NCBI RefSeq assembly: GCF_037038585.1 | Contig: NC_092520.1 | Span: 11,663,001-11,727,000, forward strand | Origin: Patagioenas fasciata | Taxonomy: Eukaryota > Chordata > Aves > Columbiformes > Columbidae | Direction: 5' to 3' | DNA: 64,000 nt | Shown here: positions 47,956 through 61,410 of the stretch, one piece after another | Layout: the number at the start of each line of letters is the position of its first letter | How positions within the stretch are numbered: position 1 is the stretch's first letter | The notes under the pieces: model-generated | The model's input: the letters and a program-made list of their open reading frames with translations, nothing else | Told to the model about the DNA's origin: nothing | Database searches by the model: none | Made by a program: the position numbers and the translations under genes

Positions 47956-50900
47956 GTGCCATTATGCATTTCAGATATGGAAAGCTCACATCTGTTACAC
48001 ACAGTTCATGGTTATGATACTATTTGGCTGGAGAAAAAATGTCAAAATTAATAAGTGGAATCTGAGTTTTATGTCTTTGTACCAGATTTCTTTGGGGAAA
48101 TTTCCTGTGGTCTTTCATTTTTGATATAGATACAGTCTCTGGCTTTGGTGATTTGTCTTGCTGCCAGATAAAGTTTGTTGAAAGGAGCATAGTGATTAAT
48201 GGCAAGGACATTTTAACATTTTTGTGAGATGGACTATGATTATTATTTTCATTCTTTGAGTTTTACCATGTAATGCCTGCTGTCAGAAGATAAGCGCTAT
48301 GTGACTTAATCAGCACTTGGGGAGAGACCATTAGTGATGAATCCAGGTACTACAGGCGATCGTGTAGATGACTGAATAAATAGTGTTCTTCTTTCTGTAC
48401 CAGTGTATTACACAAATATCATGGTGTTGATTTCGGTTGCTAGAAGTAGAACGATTTTTTTCCAAGGTTAGGAGGAGAGCAAAGCCACATAAGAAACAGA
48501 AGGCAGAAATAGGAACAGTGTAGTCCTGGTTTTTAGAGTTGTGTTGGACGCTCTCAAGCCTTTGAAGTGAGATGGGGAGTCAGCAAAGCAAAATAGACAT
48601 GAACAGACGTGTTGAAATGTGATTCAACTTTGAATAAAGGTTTCATAAGAGTCATGGAGTCAAAGTAAACTTGAGTAGTCTTTGTGTTCTACAAAGGGAT
48701 AATTTAAAACATACTCCAAAATTAAAATGCAGATAAGGATTAGGGTTTGTGAAAGTAATTTAGGGCTGGGCACATTACAGGGATATTGCAATTATTCCAA
48801 AACAATCTTAGTAAGTGCAGTATATCTAGGGTTAAGGTTAACCTTAGAAGAATTCAGACGTTAAGGAATGGAAATGCACAATCAGTTCGCTGAAAGAATC
48901 TTGACTCTGTTCTGTGCTGAGGTCTTGTAATATCTATATAATTATGGTGTGTGAATAATAGGGTTTTATTCTTTTTCAAGTCCTGGAACAGATTAAATTG
49001 GTCTTTTAAATGATGTTTTCCTCTTAAGTTGTGCCTGCGGGGTGAAGATATGGTTAGAGTAGGGTCTGAGGAAGGTTGCTACCAACCCGTTTTCAATTGA
49101 TTTTCGCTCATAAAATGACAAATTACCCTATTTGTGAGTTCTCATAAAACAGTGTCTGAACTTTCTGTTGTACAAGGAAGATGTGTTATATTGTCTGCGG
49201 TTTAGGCTTTGCTTTTAGTGTAGAACTCAAACTACTCTTTATCAGGGAAACTAAGTGACACTTCTGCAGTGAAAAATGTGTAAAAATGTTAAAATTTCAT
49301 GTGAAAAGTGACTCAGAGAAACTTTGAACCTGAGATAAATGTTATTATGAAGGCAGTGGAATAAAACTGGATATTTGCCCAAATGTGATATTGCATTGAA
49401 TCCCTCAATCGGGCTCGAAAGAGAGATGGCAGAAGGAAGAATGGGGTCAAGAACTGGCCAGAGAAATGCAGCGATTTGCTTTTATTCTGGATGGAAAAAG
49501 CAAAGCTGATCCTGAGTGGTGGCTCACACAGGAGTGAGCAGGGATGGCAAGTGAAGGTGAGGAATCTCTTCTTGAATATGGGCGGTTGGGCTTTTTGGGT
49601 TAGTAAGGGAGCCTGAGTACCACCTGAGAGCTGTTAGTGGGGTGGTCCTGGAGGAAACCGTGAGAAACACCTTCTCCTTCTATAAGGAGACTTGCTCATG
49701 TTACTGAGGTCGTGCAAATCCACGTCCCTGGTACATTCTGGGCTCTGTGAGTTGCGGTAGTGGCCCAGATGACCAGGACGTTGGTGAATCTGCTGTGGAA
49801 AATGAAGGTTCAGTGATAGGTCCAGAGCCCAGGACATGCCAGGGTGTGTGGAGAATGTCTCATCGGTGGGACTGTCGCTGCCTCACTGGAGCTGTTACTG
49901 GAAATAAAGCACCTTTCCTTGGGATTGCAGGGGGATTTTGGCGTGCTGTAAGGATGCTTTAGTGGATTATGAGGCAGCAAAGCATTTCACAACCTTCCTG
50001 TAAGAGCAGCAACAGCACAGGACGCCGAGTCCACCATATGTTCATGTTTAATAGCAGTTTACAAGTCTGTGAATTTTGCCTACGGGATGTCTAAAGACTC
50101 TGGGGTCATGTAAATTGAAACAATGCAAAGTTTATTGTGGATTTAACTTAATTTAAATACCTAGAAACAAGCACAGGGGGATTCTTACCAGTTGCAGTTA
50201 TTGGTTTTAATAAATAGTGTTGTAATTGAATGTGATTTAATAAAAACAGTTTATTTCCAGCCTTTTGGAGTGAGAGTGCGACTCCCCTGAGGGGAAGACA
50301 GCAGAAGGGGGTTAATCAGAATAACTTTTATTTTAACTTGATCGGTGTTACTGAGCCACTCGAAGAAGCAGGTGGGCATTTGGTTTCATTCATGCCGGCT
50401 ACCAACTGAGTGTTTGGTGATGAAAAGGTCAGAACCAAGGTTGCTCCTTCTCTCTGCAAGTCCCTTGTGAAATGACCCTGGGGAGGAGGGAGGAGGCTGC
50501 TTCACTTGTTGACCAATATCATGGTCTTTTTTCATAGGAATAAACTGAGGAGAGTGGGGAGTATCCTGGTTGACCCTACCGGCTTTCAGAGCTCAGGAGC
50601 AGCTGCCCATGGGGCTGTGTGTCCATGGCTTTGCCCATCAATTGTCTTCTTCCTTTGTTATTCAGCTCTGTGCAGTCTTTGATCTGCTGTGATCCAGTGT
50701 GATCTCATCTAGCATAATCTATTTGTGTTCAAAATCCCTGTTGAAGCTAGTGGCGAGGTTGGTATTAATGTCAGTAAACCTAGGATTTTAGCCAGTACGG
50801 ATATCTGCTCACCTAAACACCTGCAGACACACCATTTCTGTGCAATCACAGTCATGGTAATCCTACAGTACTTAAAATACGTGCAAAAATTAATGTAGTT

Positions 50901-51961
50901 AAAACTTCTCTTCCTGTTTATGAATTCCCAGGCAGATTATGAACCTGGAGATACGTGTGCGATTCCTGTGTGTTGTTTTAACAGCAAATTCCCTGAAGCA
51001 AGTCTGTATTGCGTTACTTTTACCCATCTTATTTTATTGAAAACACCTGGGTGAAGCTAACGCTTATCTGGCACTGATTTGACATTCAGCGTCTAAAAAA
51101 TATCCACTTATTTATGTAGTACTGAAGAATCAGAATAAATGCTTTCGGATTAGGAGAACTGCTGAGGAAATCAGTTTTTAAGGCATGACTCAAAGTTCAC
51201 TAATAAATTTTGACTCTTAGAGATGCCGCTGTATAAGTAAAAGGGGTCTGTGACATAGTATTTGCGATATTATTCTGCTAAAGATTTTAAACTGGAATAT
51301 ATATTTGCTTAAAATGGAGTACGTGTGTCAGAGGTTTTTTTTATGTTCTATATTATCATGTGGACCATCCATACCTGTTACAGAACCAGAGCAAGAAACA
51401 GAATCTCTGAATTTGGGTAAGATCTTTTAGTTCTGTGACCATCATAATAATACCTTTTGCTAAGCTTTGGAAGGTAGTGTGTAGGGTTTTTAAAGTGTAA
51501 CAGCGATTTCTTCTTTGATGAGGGCTCCAATTACAGTGATTTTATCTTACGATGTTTGATTGTGTAATCTTTAGAAAACCATTTAGACATGCTGAAGCAT
51601 TAGCACCAGGTGTACAGTACCATGAAATCTGTTATAAAACAGCTGTTAGCGGCGCATTTGCCAAGTATCTCTAAATAATTGAAAGACCTAGTTAAGAAAA
51701 TACTTATTATTTATGCAATATCACCTTGTGAGTTCTGTGAGCACAGCAGGAGTTGTGTAACCGTCTTGCTGAAACTTCAGGGAGAAGTCCGATGCTCTCG
51801 TAGGTAGGAAACTTTGGTATTTAGTAAGAATGGTGATGAAGTAATTGACCGGATCTGGTGACAATGTTTCTTGGAGTTTGGTTGCCAGTGAAATAGAGCC
51901 TGCGACAGTGGTATTTTGGTGTCACTGAAGCCTGTGAACCTGCCAGCAGAGGTGGCAATGA

Positions 51962-52050
51962 ATAATAGTACAATCAATTATATAATACTAAAATATAATA
52001 ACAAATAAAATAATAATCAGTGCTATAGTGATAACTGATATAATAATGAT
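51962..52050. repeat. AT-rich low-complexity patch
   Basis: Irregular mixture of ATA, AATA and TAATAA units without a stable period. Confidence 0.85.
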
Positions 52051-55000
52051 AGTTATGAGAAGTGTGTCCTATCTGCTGTGCTCCCATAACCTGTAAGGCC
52101 TGGGAGGTGCCCGTGGGCCATTGTTCTCCTTTGCGTGCACTGACAACAACCAACCAACCTGCCGGCTGCAAAGCTGCTTTAAAATAATTAGAATTTGATC
52201 CAAGATCTGAAAACACCACAGAACATGAATAGGAGTAGGTTTGATAATAATAAATATTGTCCTTTGACAAAGCTCTTACCTCTTAGGTGGCCTGTGAATA
52301 CCGTATTGTCCTAGAATGAAAATGAGATTCAAGATAAAAAGTGAAGAAACAAGCTCTATTAATGCTAAAGAACCTCTGCAGGTTTCCCTATCTGGGCCAG
52401 GTTTTTTGTATCTTCCTCCCTCAGTGAGTCCATGTCGGTTTATATTTCATCAGATGATACACATTTTAGTCCTTACAATTTTCTCCCTCTCATTTCTCTC
52501 CTGTCATTTATTATTTAACCCTCTAAAGCATTTTATGCCGTGCAAGGTGTCATAAAAAATAAAGTCGATTGGTATTAATATTGTATAATGAAGTTTCTAC
52601 ATTTTTGACCTGGTTTTTGTTGCCCTACATCAGTAAGTTACTAAATATTAGTTCAGGTTTAATAAGTATTTGCTGTAAAATTACATACATGTGTATGCTT
52701 AAATTCAATTATATGCTCAATGAAGTTAAAACTCTCCATGTATAACTACATTGATGCCTGTGCATTTTTGTATGTTGCAAGCTGCACGGAGCTTTTGTTT
52801 GCAGATATTTCCTGTGGCATCAGAAATTCCCCAGACTGCTGAGATTTTTAATTTAAAAATAATTAAAAAAAAAAAAAATAGAGTTGAAAAGGTAGTTTAA
52901 CAGAAACCCTCCTCTTGGTTTCATAGGTTTTACTGACAGCAAGTGCTACATATAGCACTTGGCTTTTCTGTTTCAATTAGTTAAAAGAATAGTAGAAATA
53001 AAGCGCGAAATAACCTAAATTTGACCTGAGTTTCTCCATTTCTTCTGGATGTCAGTTTTTGCCAGATTCGATCCCCGAACTGATGGATTCATAATGTTTT
53101 ATTTATGGTGTTTTGCTGAGGTATGGAGGCCTGATGCAGAATCGTGATTTCTGTCTCTCCACCTTGAATATGGAAATAGTTCATCCCTCTGCTTTTACAC
53201 CCAGGGTGAGGTGACCAGCATCAGTAAGAGAGAAGGTCCCTGTGATTGACGTTCAACACGGATGAGCAGCCTGTGCTATACCGGGACCTCCCTTATCTAA
53301 AGTGCCAGGTAGACAGAGCTATGTATTTATAAATGAAAGCATAAAATGGATTATACTGGAAAAGAGTGGCATGTAGGAGAGAAAGTGGAAAGTAGAGATT
53401 ACTTCAGGTACTTGGAATGAATCTTTCATCAGAGCCATGGAATGAAAATCCAAAGATTTAAAAGGGAGTGTGGACTGGGGCCAATAACAACAGTTTATCA
53501 GTTTTAGTGGTCTTAAATTAATCTTAATGCAGATAGAGAATTTCCAATAAATTACTTTTAAAAAAGGGAAAAAAAGGACACCACCACACAGTGTTATGGC
53601 TCACTTTATAAAGATAAATAATAGGAAGGGAAGCATTTCTCCTGATAAGACGACAAGTATAGAATAATCCTGAAGATACTTTTCTGCACAGTGCTTTGGT
53701 TAAGCAGCCTAAATATTTATGGAAATCGCAGGCAGTGGGACTTCTGTGCTACTTTATTTCCAGATGAACAACATTTCAGTCATCAAAAGAAGAGCATTAA
53801 ATAAGGGTGGGGTATTTTACGAAATTAATTTGAGTTGTCAGGTGACACCAGGTTCCGTTCACACCATTCATGGCAGAAGTGATCACAGTGGGGTGATTCG
53901 GCAGAGAATGTTCTTTCTCGGAGGAAAATATCTTAAATGGAAGTAAAAAAAAAAATAGCCAAGTCTTATAATCCTTTTTGAAATCCGTTTCCACAGGACA
54001 ATGTTTCGTAGGTCTTTTAAAGCTGTGTTTTCCCTCAGGAGAATTCTCCACCATGCAGCATACGCACAAGGATTTGGGAGATGGCAATAGAGATTGTTTT
54101 GACTGTCTTAGTTCCTCATTGTCTTCTCCATCATTGATGAAAGGAAATAGAGTTGAAAAATGAAAATTGTTAAAAAAATCTTTCTGGTAGTTTTCTGCAA
54201 AACTTTTTTGTTGTCCTCAGAAAAACCTGGTTTTAACTAAGCTGTTTTGACTCATAGTGAGTAGTCCCATGTTTTCACAACAGGGATGCTCTTGGTATTT
54301 GCAATACCTGCAGCTGAAATGAAGGGTGTAGCTTGTGGCTCAGAGGTCCTGCAGTCCTGTTGTTTGCAAACCTAGTCAGAAATTACAAACTGGGGACACC
54401 CAGGCCAGGCTTGGAGGTTTTTGTTAAGGTAACATATCTCAGGGGGGTCAGGGAGGTCTTCTCCTCTCATGCATCTCAAGCTTTCCTTGTACAGCGTTTT
54501 TGGGAGATCATAAGGTTTGAGAAACAATGCTGGAAGCACTCACCTGTTCTTTTTTCTCCCAGTCTGGAGATGATTTCATCCAGAAAGCTCCTTTTTTCAT
54601 CTTATGAATATTTCAGGACAATCTGTGCAAAAGCAAGGGGCTTTTCAGCTGAAAAGTATTCCATGCACCGTCATCCTATTGTCTGAAACGTAATTGTTCA
54701 GCATTGCCGTTGCTGAGGAGCAGATTGCATGCTCAGCATCCTCAGTGTTACAGATCTCTCCTTCCTCTCTATTTCCCAGTGGCTCAAGGATATCAGCTTT
54801 TCTGACGCAGCTGATTTTTGACTACGGCAGAGACCCAGATTTCAAAGCCACTTTGTCCACAAGTTCTCTAGGATGGCAGAACACATGATTTTGTGGTCAT
54901 TTTATTTTTGCTAAAATATCCATGTGAGAGAGTGTGTGTTTGCCTATCGGTGTCTGTAGGGACTGTCTATTAAGGGAGAAAGTGTGGAAGAGCCAAAAGT

Positions 55001-57679
55001 AAGGACTGAATATCTGGCATGGTTTCTCTTGAGATTTCCTCCTCTTCTATTAACCTTTTCACCGCAACTGCTTTTGTATTTCTGGTCTTAATTAGAATTT
55101 TGAGTGCAGCTATGGAAGGAGCGTATCTATCCCCTAGCTGATTCCTCCATCTGATTTGGCATCCAGAAATATATTTCTTAGGAATTAATTATAATTGCTT
55201 TTGATGGAAAGCCAAGTTTTTTCATGTGTTAACTGTTAATTCTTAGCTCGTTTAACATGTGATTAAGTAATGATGATAAGCTTGAATGCGGGCTGTCTGT
55301 ATGTTTGTGATTTGTGTGGTTGTGTTGTGTACTTCGAACTTGTGTGGCTGGGTGTCTCTGGCATGTCTGTGGTCAGCATGGAGACACACGCTTTGGAGGG
55401 GTGAGGGTACCAGACGGTACCTAAGGAGGCTTTGGAGTTGGAGGAGCTGAGAGATTGATTAATGAAAGGTTAAAACCAGTATTTTTTGGACTGCATGACT
55501 GGTTTTTAGTTTGCGCTATAGCATGCCTCTCCCCAGCTGTATTCAGGTTAGAGGAATGAAGTGCATTATGGTGGTTTCTTGTTTTTTTCTTCTTCAGTAA
55601 GTTGTCACATCTTGACAGCTCCGTGTGACTGAGGTGGCATCTCAAACACCTCGTCTCTCCTGGGGTTTCTCTGTCTTGGTGACGATTTTTAACACCCAGC
55701 TCCTGGCTTGGAGAAAGAGACTGTAAACTCTGCTTTGGGACCTCATCTCAAGAGGCTCCTGGAGCTGTGGGTTTTTTGATTTTTCTGCTTTTTTTGTCTA
55801 TATATCTTTTTGGTGTGCCTGTTATTCCAGTTTCCAAGAGTAACTCCTTGTGCTGGTGACCATGTTTTTAATCCTTGTCCTTCTCGTGACAGTCAAAGAT
55901 GTCACACAGGTTCTTCAAGACAGGTTCAAACAACTTTTAGACACTTTCTAACAATGCTGCTGGAATTATTTGTGACTGTCAAGAAAAAGCCTTTACTGGG
56001 TGATTTTATTCTGAAAACTGCCTTCGTGAAAAGAGACTTGTAGCTGTCCAAGCACATTTCTTTGTCAAATTCACTGAGCTTGTAAGTGAGGAAGTGCTTT
56101 TCCTCCTGCCAGCTTTAAAACCCATCCCAGTGCCAATCAATGTGTGGATTGTTTTCAGTCGAGACAGACAGTTTGACAAAGTCATGATGGTTGTGAGTAA
56201 AGAACACAAAGGCTTTTCTTTAGCTCAGAGAGTGGAGTTGCGTACAGGCACTCTGAGAATGCAGGATTCTCTTCCCTAGCCTTATCATAAATGGACAAAA
56301 AGTAGATACAAGATGTCCTTTTAATCTCAAATGCTCATTTCTCATCGTCGCTTTGAGTCTCTCTTTTGGGTCCGACGTGGTTTCTTTTCAATTAGGCAAA
56401 AAGCTATCCCGTTCATCTCCCAGATACTAAGCAGTCAAAGGAAGAGACAGTGCATAAAGAAGTGCCTTAAGTGAGTAGTGAAATAAAGGAGATTTTTAGA
56501 GTTGCTTGGAAACTTCCAGGGAACCCATGAAGTCAAGGACACTTTTGGTTTGCAGTCCATAATCAGCCCTGTGGAAAAGGTGTAAAAATAATGGGGTTTG
56601 TATAAAATAAGTGTCGGTTCTCTGAACTTCATCATCTCACTGGGAAATACTCTCTCCAGTGCCTGGGATCACCTTCAGCTTTAGTCCTGTCCTGAGAGCT
56701 CCTGAGCTCAAGCTAGGGGTAGAGATACAGAACGGAGGTTTTTTGTCTCATGTTGCTGTGGTTTTAAGCCTGTTTTACTTAAACAGGATGAACTGCTTGT
56801 CTTTATAAACTTTCAGCCTTTTCTGGCAAAAGTGTGCTCTCTGTTGAAGATGCATGACCGGGGATGATATTATGGAGTGCTACCAACCCGAATGGGTGGT
56901 AAGACTGCCAAGAATTTACTGTGGGCTTTTGGTCCAGCTGAAAAGGTGAATTAAGAGCTGATAGCATAGATAACATATGAAAATAGACATATTCCATGAG
57001 ACCAAACTCAGATGTTTTGCCATGGGTGGTAGCACATACGCAGGAAGGAATCCACATGTAGAGCAGAGGTTTATTTCAGTCTATAGTAGTTACAAAGGGT
57101 GGAACAAGCACCACGTTGCAGGAGGAAGGGTTATGATTTTGAGACTATTTGTGCTTTTAGAATAGTGCTTGAGAGATGGTTAGGGAGCCATAAAAAAATC
57201 AGTGGAACCTGGAAGTGCCTCATTCTCAAATCTGATGAAACACAGATGGGCTGATTTTCATGATTGGCAACCTGAACTACGTTAGCGTTTGCGTAATTTT
57301 GCAGGTTGTGTTCAAGAAGGAGAGAAAGGGAATTGAAAACGTGTTTTGTTTTGGTTTTTTCTGAGTTTGGGCATTTGTCGTTCAGTTTAGCGGAGGAAGG
57401 GCTGGTGATGGAGACGACATCGCTCTTGTACCCTCAGGGCCTCTCCAAGTCGGGCTCTGGGGAGCGATTCTCCAGTCTCCTGGCAGTTGCCGTAGCTCCT
57501 GTGCACGCTCTGTTAAGCGTCCTCATTTGCACGTGTGCTACTGGTTTATTTATTGCGGTGTAATTACTTGCTGTGTTGGTGCTGTTTTTCAAAGCTCACA
57601 TGAATGATCCCACTCCATTCAATCTGCTATGGTAAATACTTATTCCAGTGTATTGTCTCTCACCTTGAATGTCCTTTGT

Positions 57680-58540
57680 CACTGAAGCAATTTGATTCCT
57701 TGCTTTTCTTTTCTTGATAATCTTCCTATCCCCTTGTTACACTTCAGCCCAGTGAGCCTTTACCCTTTGGGAAGCTTCTCCTTTTTGTGCTTATCTGCGC
57801 TCTATCCACTGCCAAAGTAAGGCCCTGTCTCCTCTCCACCAAGGAGAAAAACCTTCTCTTGCCTTGTCTGCCTTTTTATTTTTTTCACTTTTGCTCCTTA
57901 AAAAAAAGAAAAAAAGTGGTAATGATAGCTGTATTTATCTCTGTCTGTGGTCTGCATTCCTCTCCACCCTATGCAAGAGAAACATTATGAATAAAAACCA
58001 CTTGTAAAATCGCACTTTAAGAGTTACACTGCTGAGAGCACTGCTGGTTGCTGGTTCCTTTCTATTCTTGTTTTAATCTGTGCCCCATCCTGCCTCCCCT
58101 GGCTGACCAGCCTTGGGTCCCATGGTTCTCTTCTGCCATCTAACCTGGGAAATCTGTCTTTTTATTCACCTCCTCCTCCGGCATCTCTCTCTTTTCAGTC
58201 TAATTCCTGCTCTGGTGACATCCTCTCCTTCACCGCTCTTCTCTTGGATTACAGAGTTTCATTTTTAATCACACCTCCAGCACATCCCTCCAAGTCCCTC
58301 AAACAGGTCCTCTGAGTGATTTTCTTAATTTCTTCTGTCTCCTCCTTGTCACTGAAGGTACCAGTCAGGCCGGTAATAACTCTTTATCACATCGTCTCGC
58401 ATAACATTTTCCCAGTGTCCCAAACATGTTCAACTCTTCCCATTTGGACTGTGGAACATAGTGTTCCAGTGTGCAGCTATTTTTCCAGCTTCCTTAATCC
58501 TTCCCTACTGCCTAACCCCCATCGTGATGCTCATTAACAT
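57680..58540. repeat. Pyrimidine-biased region
   Basis: Strong C/T bias on the plus strand over about 860 bp, interrupted by an A-rich run at about 57900-57916. It might be a very old retroelement relic like the region at 61 kb, but I can align nothing specific. Confidence 0.5.
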
Positions 58541-59907
58541 TTAAAATTTTCTCCTTTTCTAGAAGTATTTTTAAAAGTTTTTCTTATGTACTTTCAAAGT
58601 CCATGTGGTCACATCAGAGCCTGGCCCCTGGAATTTGCTCTTCTTACTATAGGAGGTGGGCAAGGTACATATGTATTTTTCCTCAGTGGCCCATCAGTTT
58701 GTTAAGGAAGACTGTGTGTGATTCAGCAGACACATCAGACCGTCGGTATAAAATTTTGCAGAAAGCACTAGTGTGATCTTTTTTGCCCGAGGCACAATGC
58801 ACATCAAAGGGAACTCGGGGGGCAGAGCGAAAAGATCAGTCTAATTTGCCACTAAGTTGAGCTACAGTGTGCTGTGGTGATGACTCTGACTGAAACATCA
58901 GTTTAATAACACAATAAAAGGCATTTTAGTTCTAGTGTCTGTTGGTGATAAGGAGATAGTTTTTCTCAAGTTAATAAATTTTAATTAAAACTGCATACAG
59001 TGATGTAAAAACAGCATTTTATTCATAATCATTGTCAGCTCTTAGTCAAGGAGAAAAATTTAGCCGGCTAAGATGGGATGGAATTTTTCTTTTGAGTCTC
59101 CAAATTCATTACAGAAAAATTGAACTGAGACCTTTGGTGGAGGCTGATATGATGCAATAAGGAATTGCTGTAAAATTAAGAAAAGTCCAACTTTCATTCA
59201 GCATCCTCCAGATAGGAGATGCTTTTTATTGGCTGTTTCCTTTGGGAATGTGCTCATTACAGTAACCATCAAAATAGGAATCATTCATCTTGAGACACTG
59301 CTTATGTTTGCTGTCTGGCTGTTTGGGGAATGAGATCTTTAATTAGTTCAGGATATAAAATATTACACATATTTTCCCTCCAACTCTTCCTTTGTTGCTG
59401 GGGTCAGCAAGTGCAGCTTTGTTGTCGTTGTGACTGTAATGCTGTTGTCCTTGTCTGGTCACATCACACTTTTTTGTCCTATGAACTGTCAGGACATATT
59501 TCTGCATTATGTACATAATATAAGAAATCATATCCTGAAATGGATAATAAATGTATCAAGTGTGAACAGTGATCTGGTTGACACATACATGGTATCATGA
59601 CCAGAGGAAAAGTTTCATAGCTACCCTTACAGGAGACTTTTAAAACCGGAGGGTGGGATCTGGATTTTTTCAGAGGGCTTGAGAGATTTAGCATTGGTGT
59701 GAATGACGTTATGATTTCATGCAACATTTCCTTAGAGGTAATCGCCATAGTCTTAATGGAAATACAGGCAAATAGACTTCTCCAGAGTGGTACGTGGTGT
59801 TTCTCTGTCAGTGTGGTAAGTGCAGATGGTAACAAGTCAAAGTCATTGCTTCTTATAGGCAGAGAGGACTTAAACTAAAAGGGATAGGAAGATAAAATAA
59901 GAATATA

Positions 59908-60636
59908 CCACAGAATCGCAGAATCACAGAATGTTAGGAATTGGAAGGGACCTCGAAAGCTCATCCAGTCCAATCCCCCTGCCGGAGCAGGAACACCCAG
60001 ATGAGGTTACACAGGAAGGTGTCCAGGCGGGTTTTGAATGTCTCCAGAGTAGGAGACTCCACAACCCCCCTGGGCAGCCTGGTCCAGTGTCTGTCACCCT
60101 CACTGAGAAGAAGTTTCTTCTCAAATTTAAGTGGAACCTCCTGTGTTTCGGTTTGTACCCATTATCCCTTGTCCTACCATTGGTTGTCACCGAGAAGAGC
60201 CTGGCTCCATCCTCATGACACTCACCCTTTATGTATTTGTAAACATTAATAAGGTCACCCCTCAGTCTCCTCCAAGCTAAAGAGCCCCCGCTCCCTCAGC
60301 CTTTCCTCATAAGGGAGATGCTCCACTCCCTTCAGCATCTTTGTTGCCCTGCGCTGGACTCTCTCCAGCAGTTCTCTGTCCTTCTTGAACTGAAGAGCCC
60401 AGAACTGGACACAATATTCCAGATGTGGTCTCACCAGGGCAGAGAAGAGGGCCAGGAGAACCTCTCTCGACCTACTGACCACCCCCCTTCTAATCCACCC
60501 CAGGATGCCATTGACCTTCCTGGCCACAAGGGCCCAGTGCTGGCTCGTGGTCATCCTGCTGCCCACCAGGAGCCCCAGGTCCCTTTCCCCTACACTGCTC
60601 TCTAATAGGTCATTCCCTGATTTATACTGGAACCTG
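59908..60636 (-). mobile_element. CR1 LINE, ORF2 C-terminus and 3' UTR, well preserved
   Basis: The left end reads CCACAGAATCGCAGAATCAC, the antisense CR1 tail of the CATTCTGTG subfamily. The full 3' UTR follows, and then ORF2 in antisense. On the minus strand a frame of about 103 codons (60566 to 60255) retains the typical CR1 ORF2 tail: ALVRPHLEYCVQFW, LLERVQRRATKM and [14 protein letters not shown] in order. It is truncated 5' at about 60636, inside the reverse transcriptase C-terminal region, so the catalytic core is absent. About 730 bp remain. Closest relative in the window: 171-339. Confidence 0.97.
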
Positions 60637-61219
60637 CAACTATACCTTGTTTAACCCTGGTGCTACATAAATCTAGTTCAGATTTTAAAACAGAAGGTGT
60701 GAACGGATGTCGTTGCTCTTTGAGGAACTCTGGGAAATGTTTTCTCAAACTTCTGACACACAGAGGCCTCATAGGACCAGCCCAGGAGGATGCAGTGGGA
60801 GGGCACAGCTCTTCCCCTGGCCAAGAAGCAGTGACCGACTGTTTTGGAATGGAAATTCTCTTTCTTTGCTCTTTCATGTGAGACCTACCAGTGGATAAAC
60901 CTCATTCTTCCCTCTCTTGACTTTCTGTCTCCTCCCTCGATCCCTTGTGACCTTCTTCAGTTATTCCTGTTCTTGCCACCTCGTTTAACCCTGTTTTCTC
61001 TCTTGGCATCACTTCACCCTTCAGATCTGCCTTTGTGTCTCTGGACTGGGAAAAATCCACAATCCTCCAAGCATATCTGCAGCTGCCAGGCGCCCCTTCT
61101 CCTTTTCTCTCCTACCCAAGCTCCTTATTCCTGCTCTGTATTCTGGCTGCCTTCATCTTCCCGCTGCCAACTCTTCTCTTTTCTCATCGAGTTTCTGCTC
61201 TCTCTACTCCGCTGAGATT
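60637..61219. other. Pyrimidine-rich non-coding stretch
   Basis: C/T-biased unique DNA between the CR1 copy and the possible L2-like relic. It may be the 5' continuation of that relic, but I cannot align it. The frames here have no domain. Confidence 0.5.
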
Positions 61220-61410
61220 ACAGTTGACTAAACCCACAAATTATCACCTCCTGGCCAAATCCCAAAGCGTCATGCCTGCCCTTGGCCTTGACTTGTTTTC
61301 TCATTCACTGCCGTTGACCCCTCTATCCCCTTCAATTCACTCTTTTCTCTGTAGCTCTTGGCAGCTACGAATGCTTCAAAGAATGGCTGGTGCCTCTTAT
61401 CTCTGAAGTG
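61220..61410 (+). mobile_element. Possible ancient L2-like LINE reverse transcriptase relic
   Basis: In the plus frame passing through 61236, the residues LTKPTNYHLLAKSQ followed by LGLDL resemble the L2-clade reverse transcriptase segment that normally reads like 'TNDLLLAKSNG' and 'LDLSAAFDTVDH'. At the nucleotide level the CCGTTGACCCCTCTATCCCC stretch and the following CTTTTCTCTGTAGCTCTTGG fit the same segment with indels. The conserved AFDTVD codons are destroyed. L2-type fossils are known in amniotes, but this assignment is by recalled pattern only. Confidence 0.45.

Larger units (their letters stand above)
47956..59907. other. Non-coding stretch, no gene seen
   Basis: About 12 kb without a recognisable gene or clear transposon. 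It holds an AT-rich patch at 51962-52050 (AATAATA-type), a poly(A) run at about 52866-52879 and a pyrimidine-biased region at about 57680-58540. Frames of 60-118 codons occur on both strands but show no domain. Confidence 0.6.
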
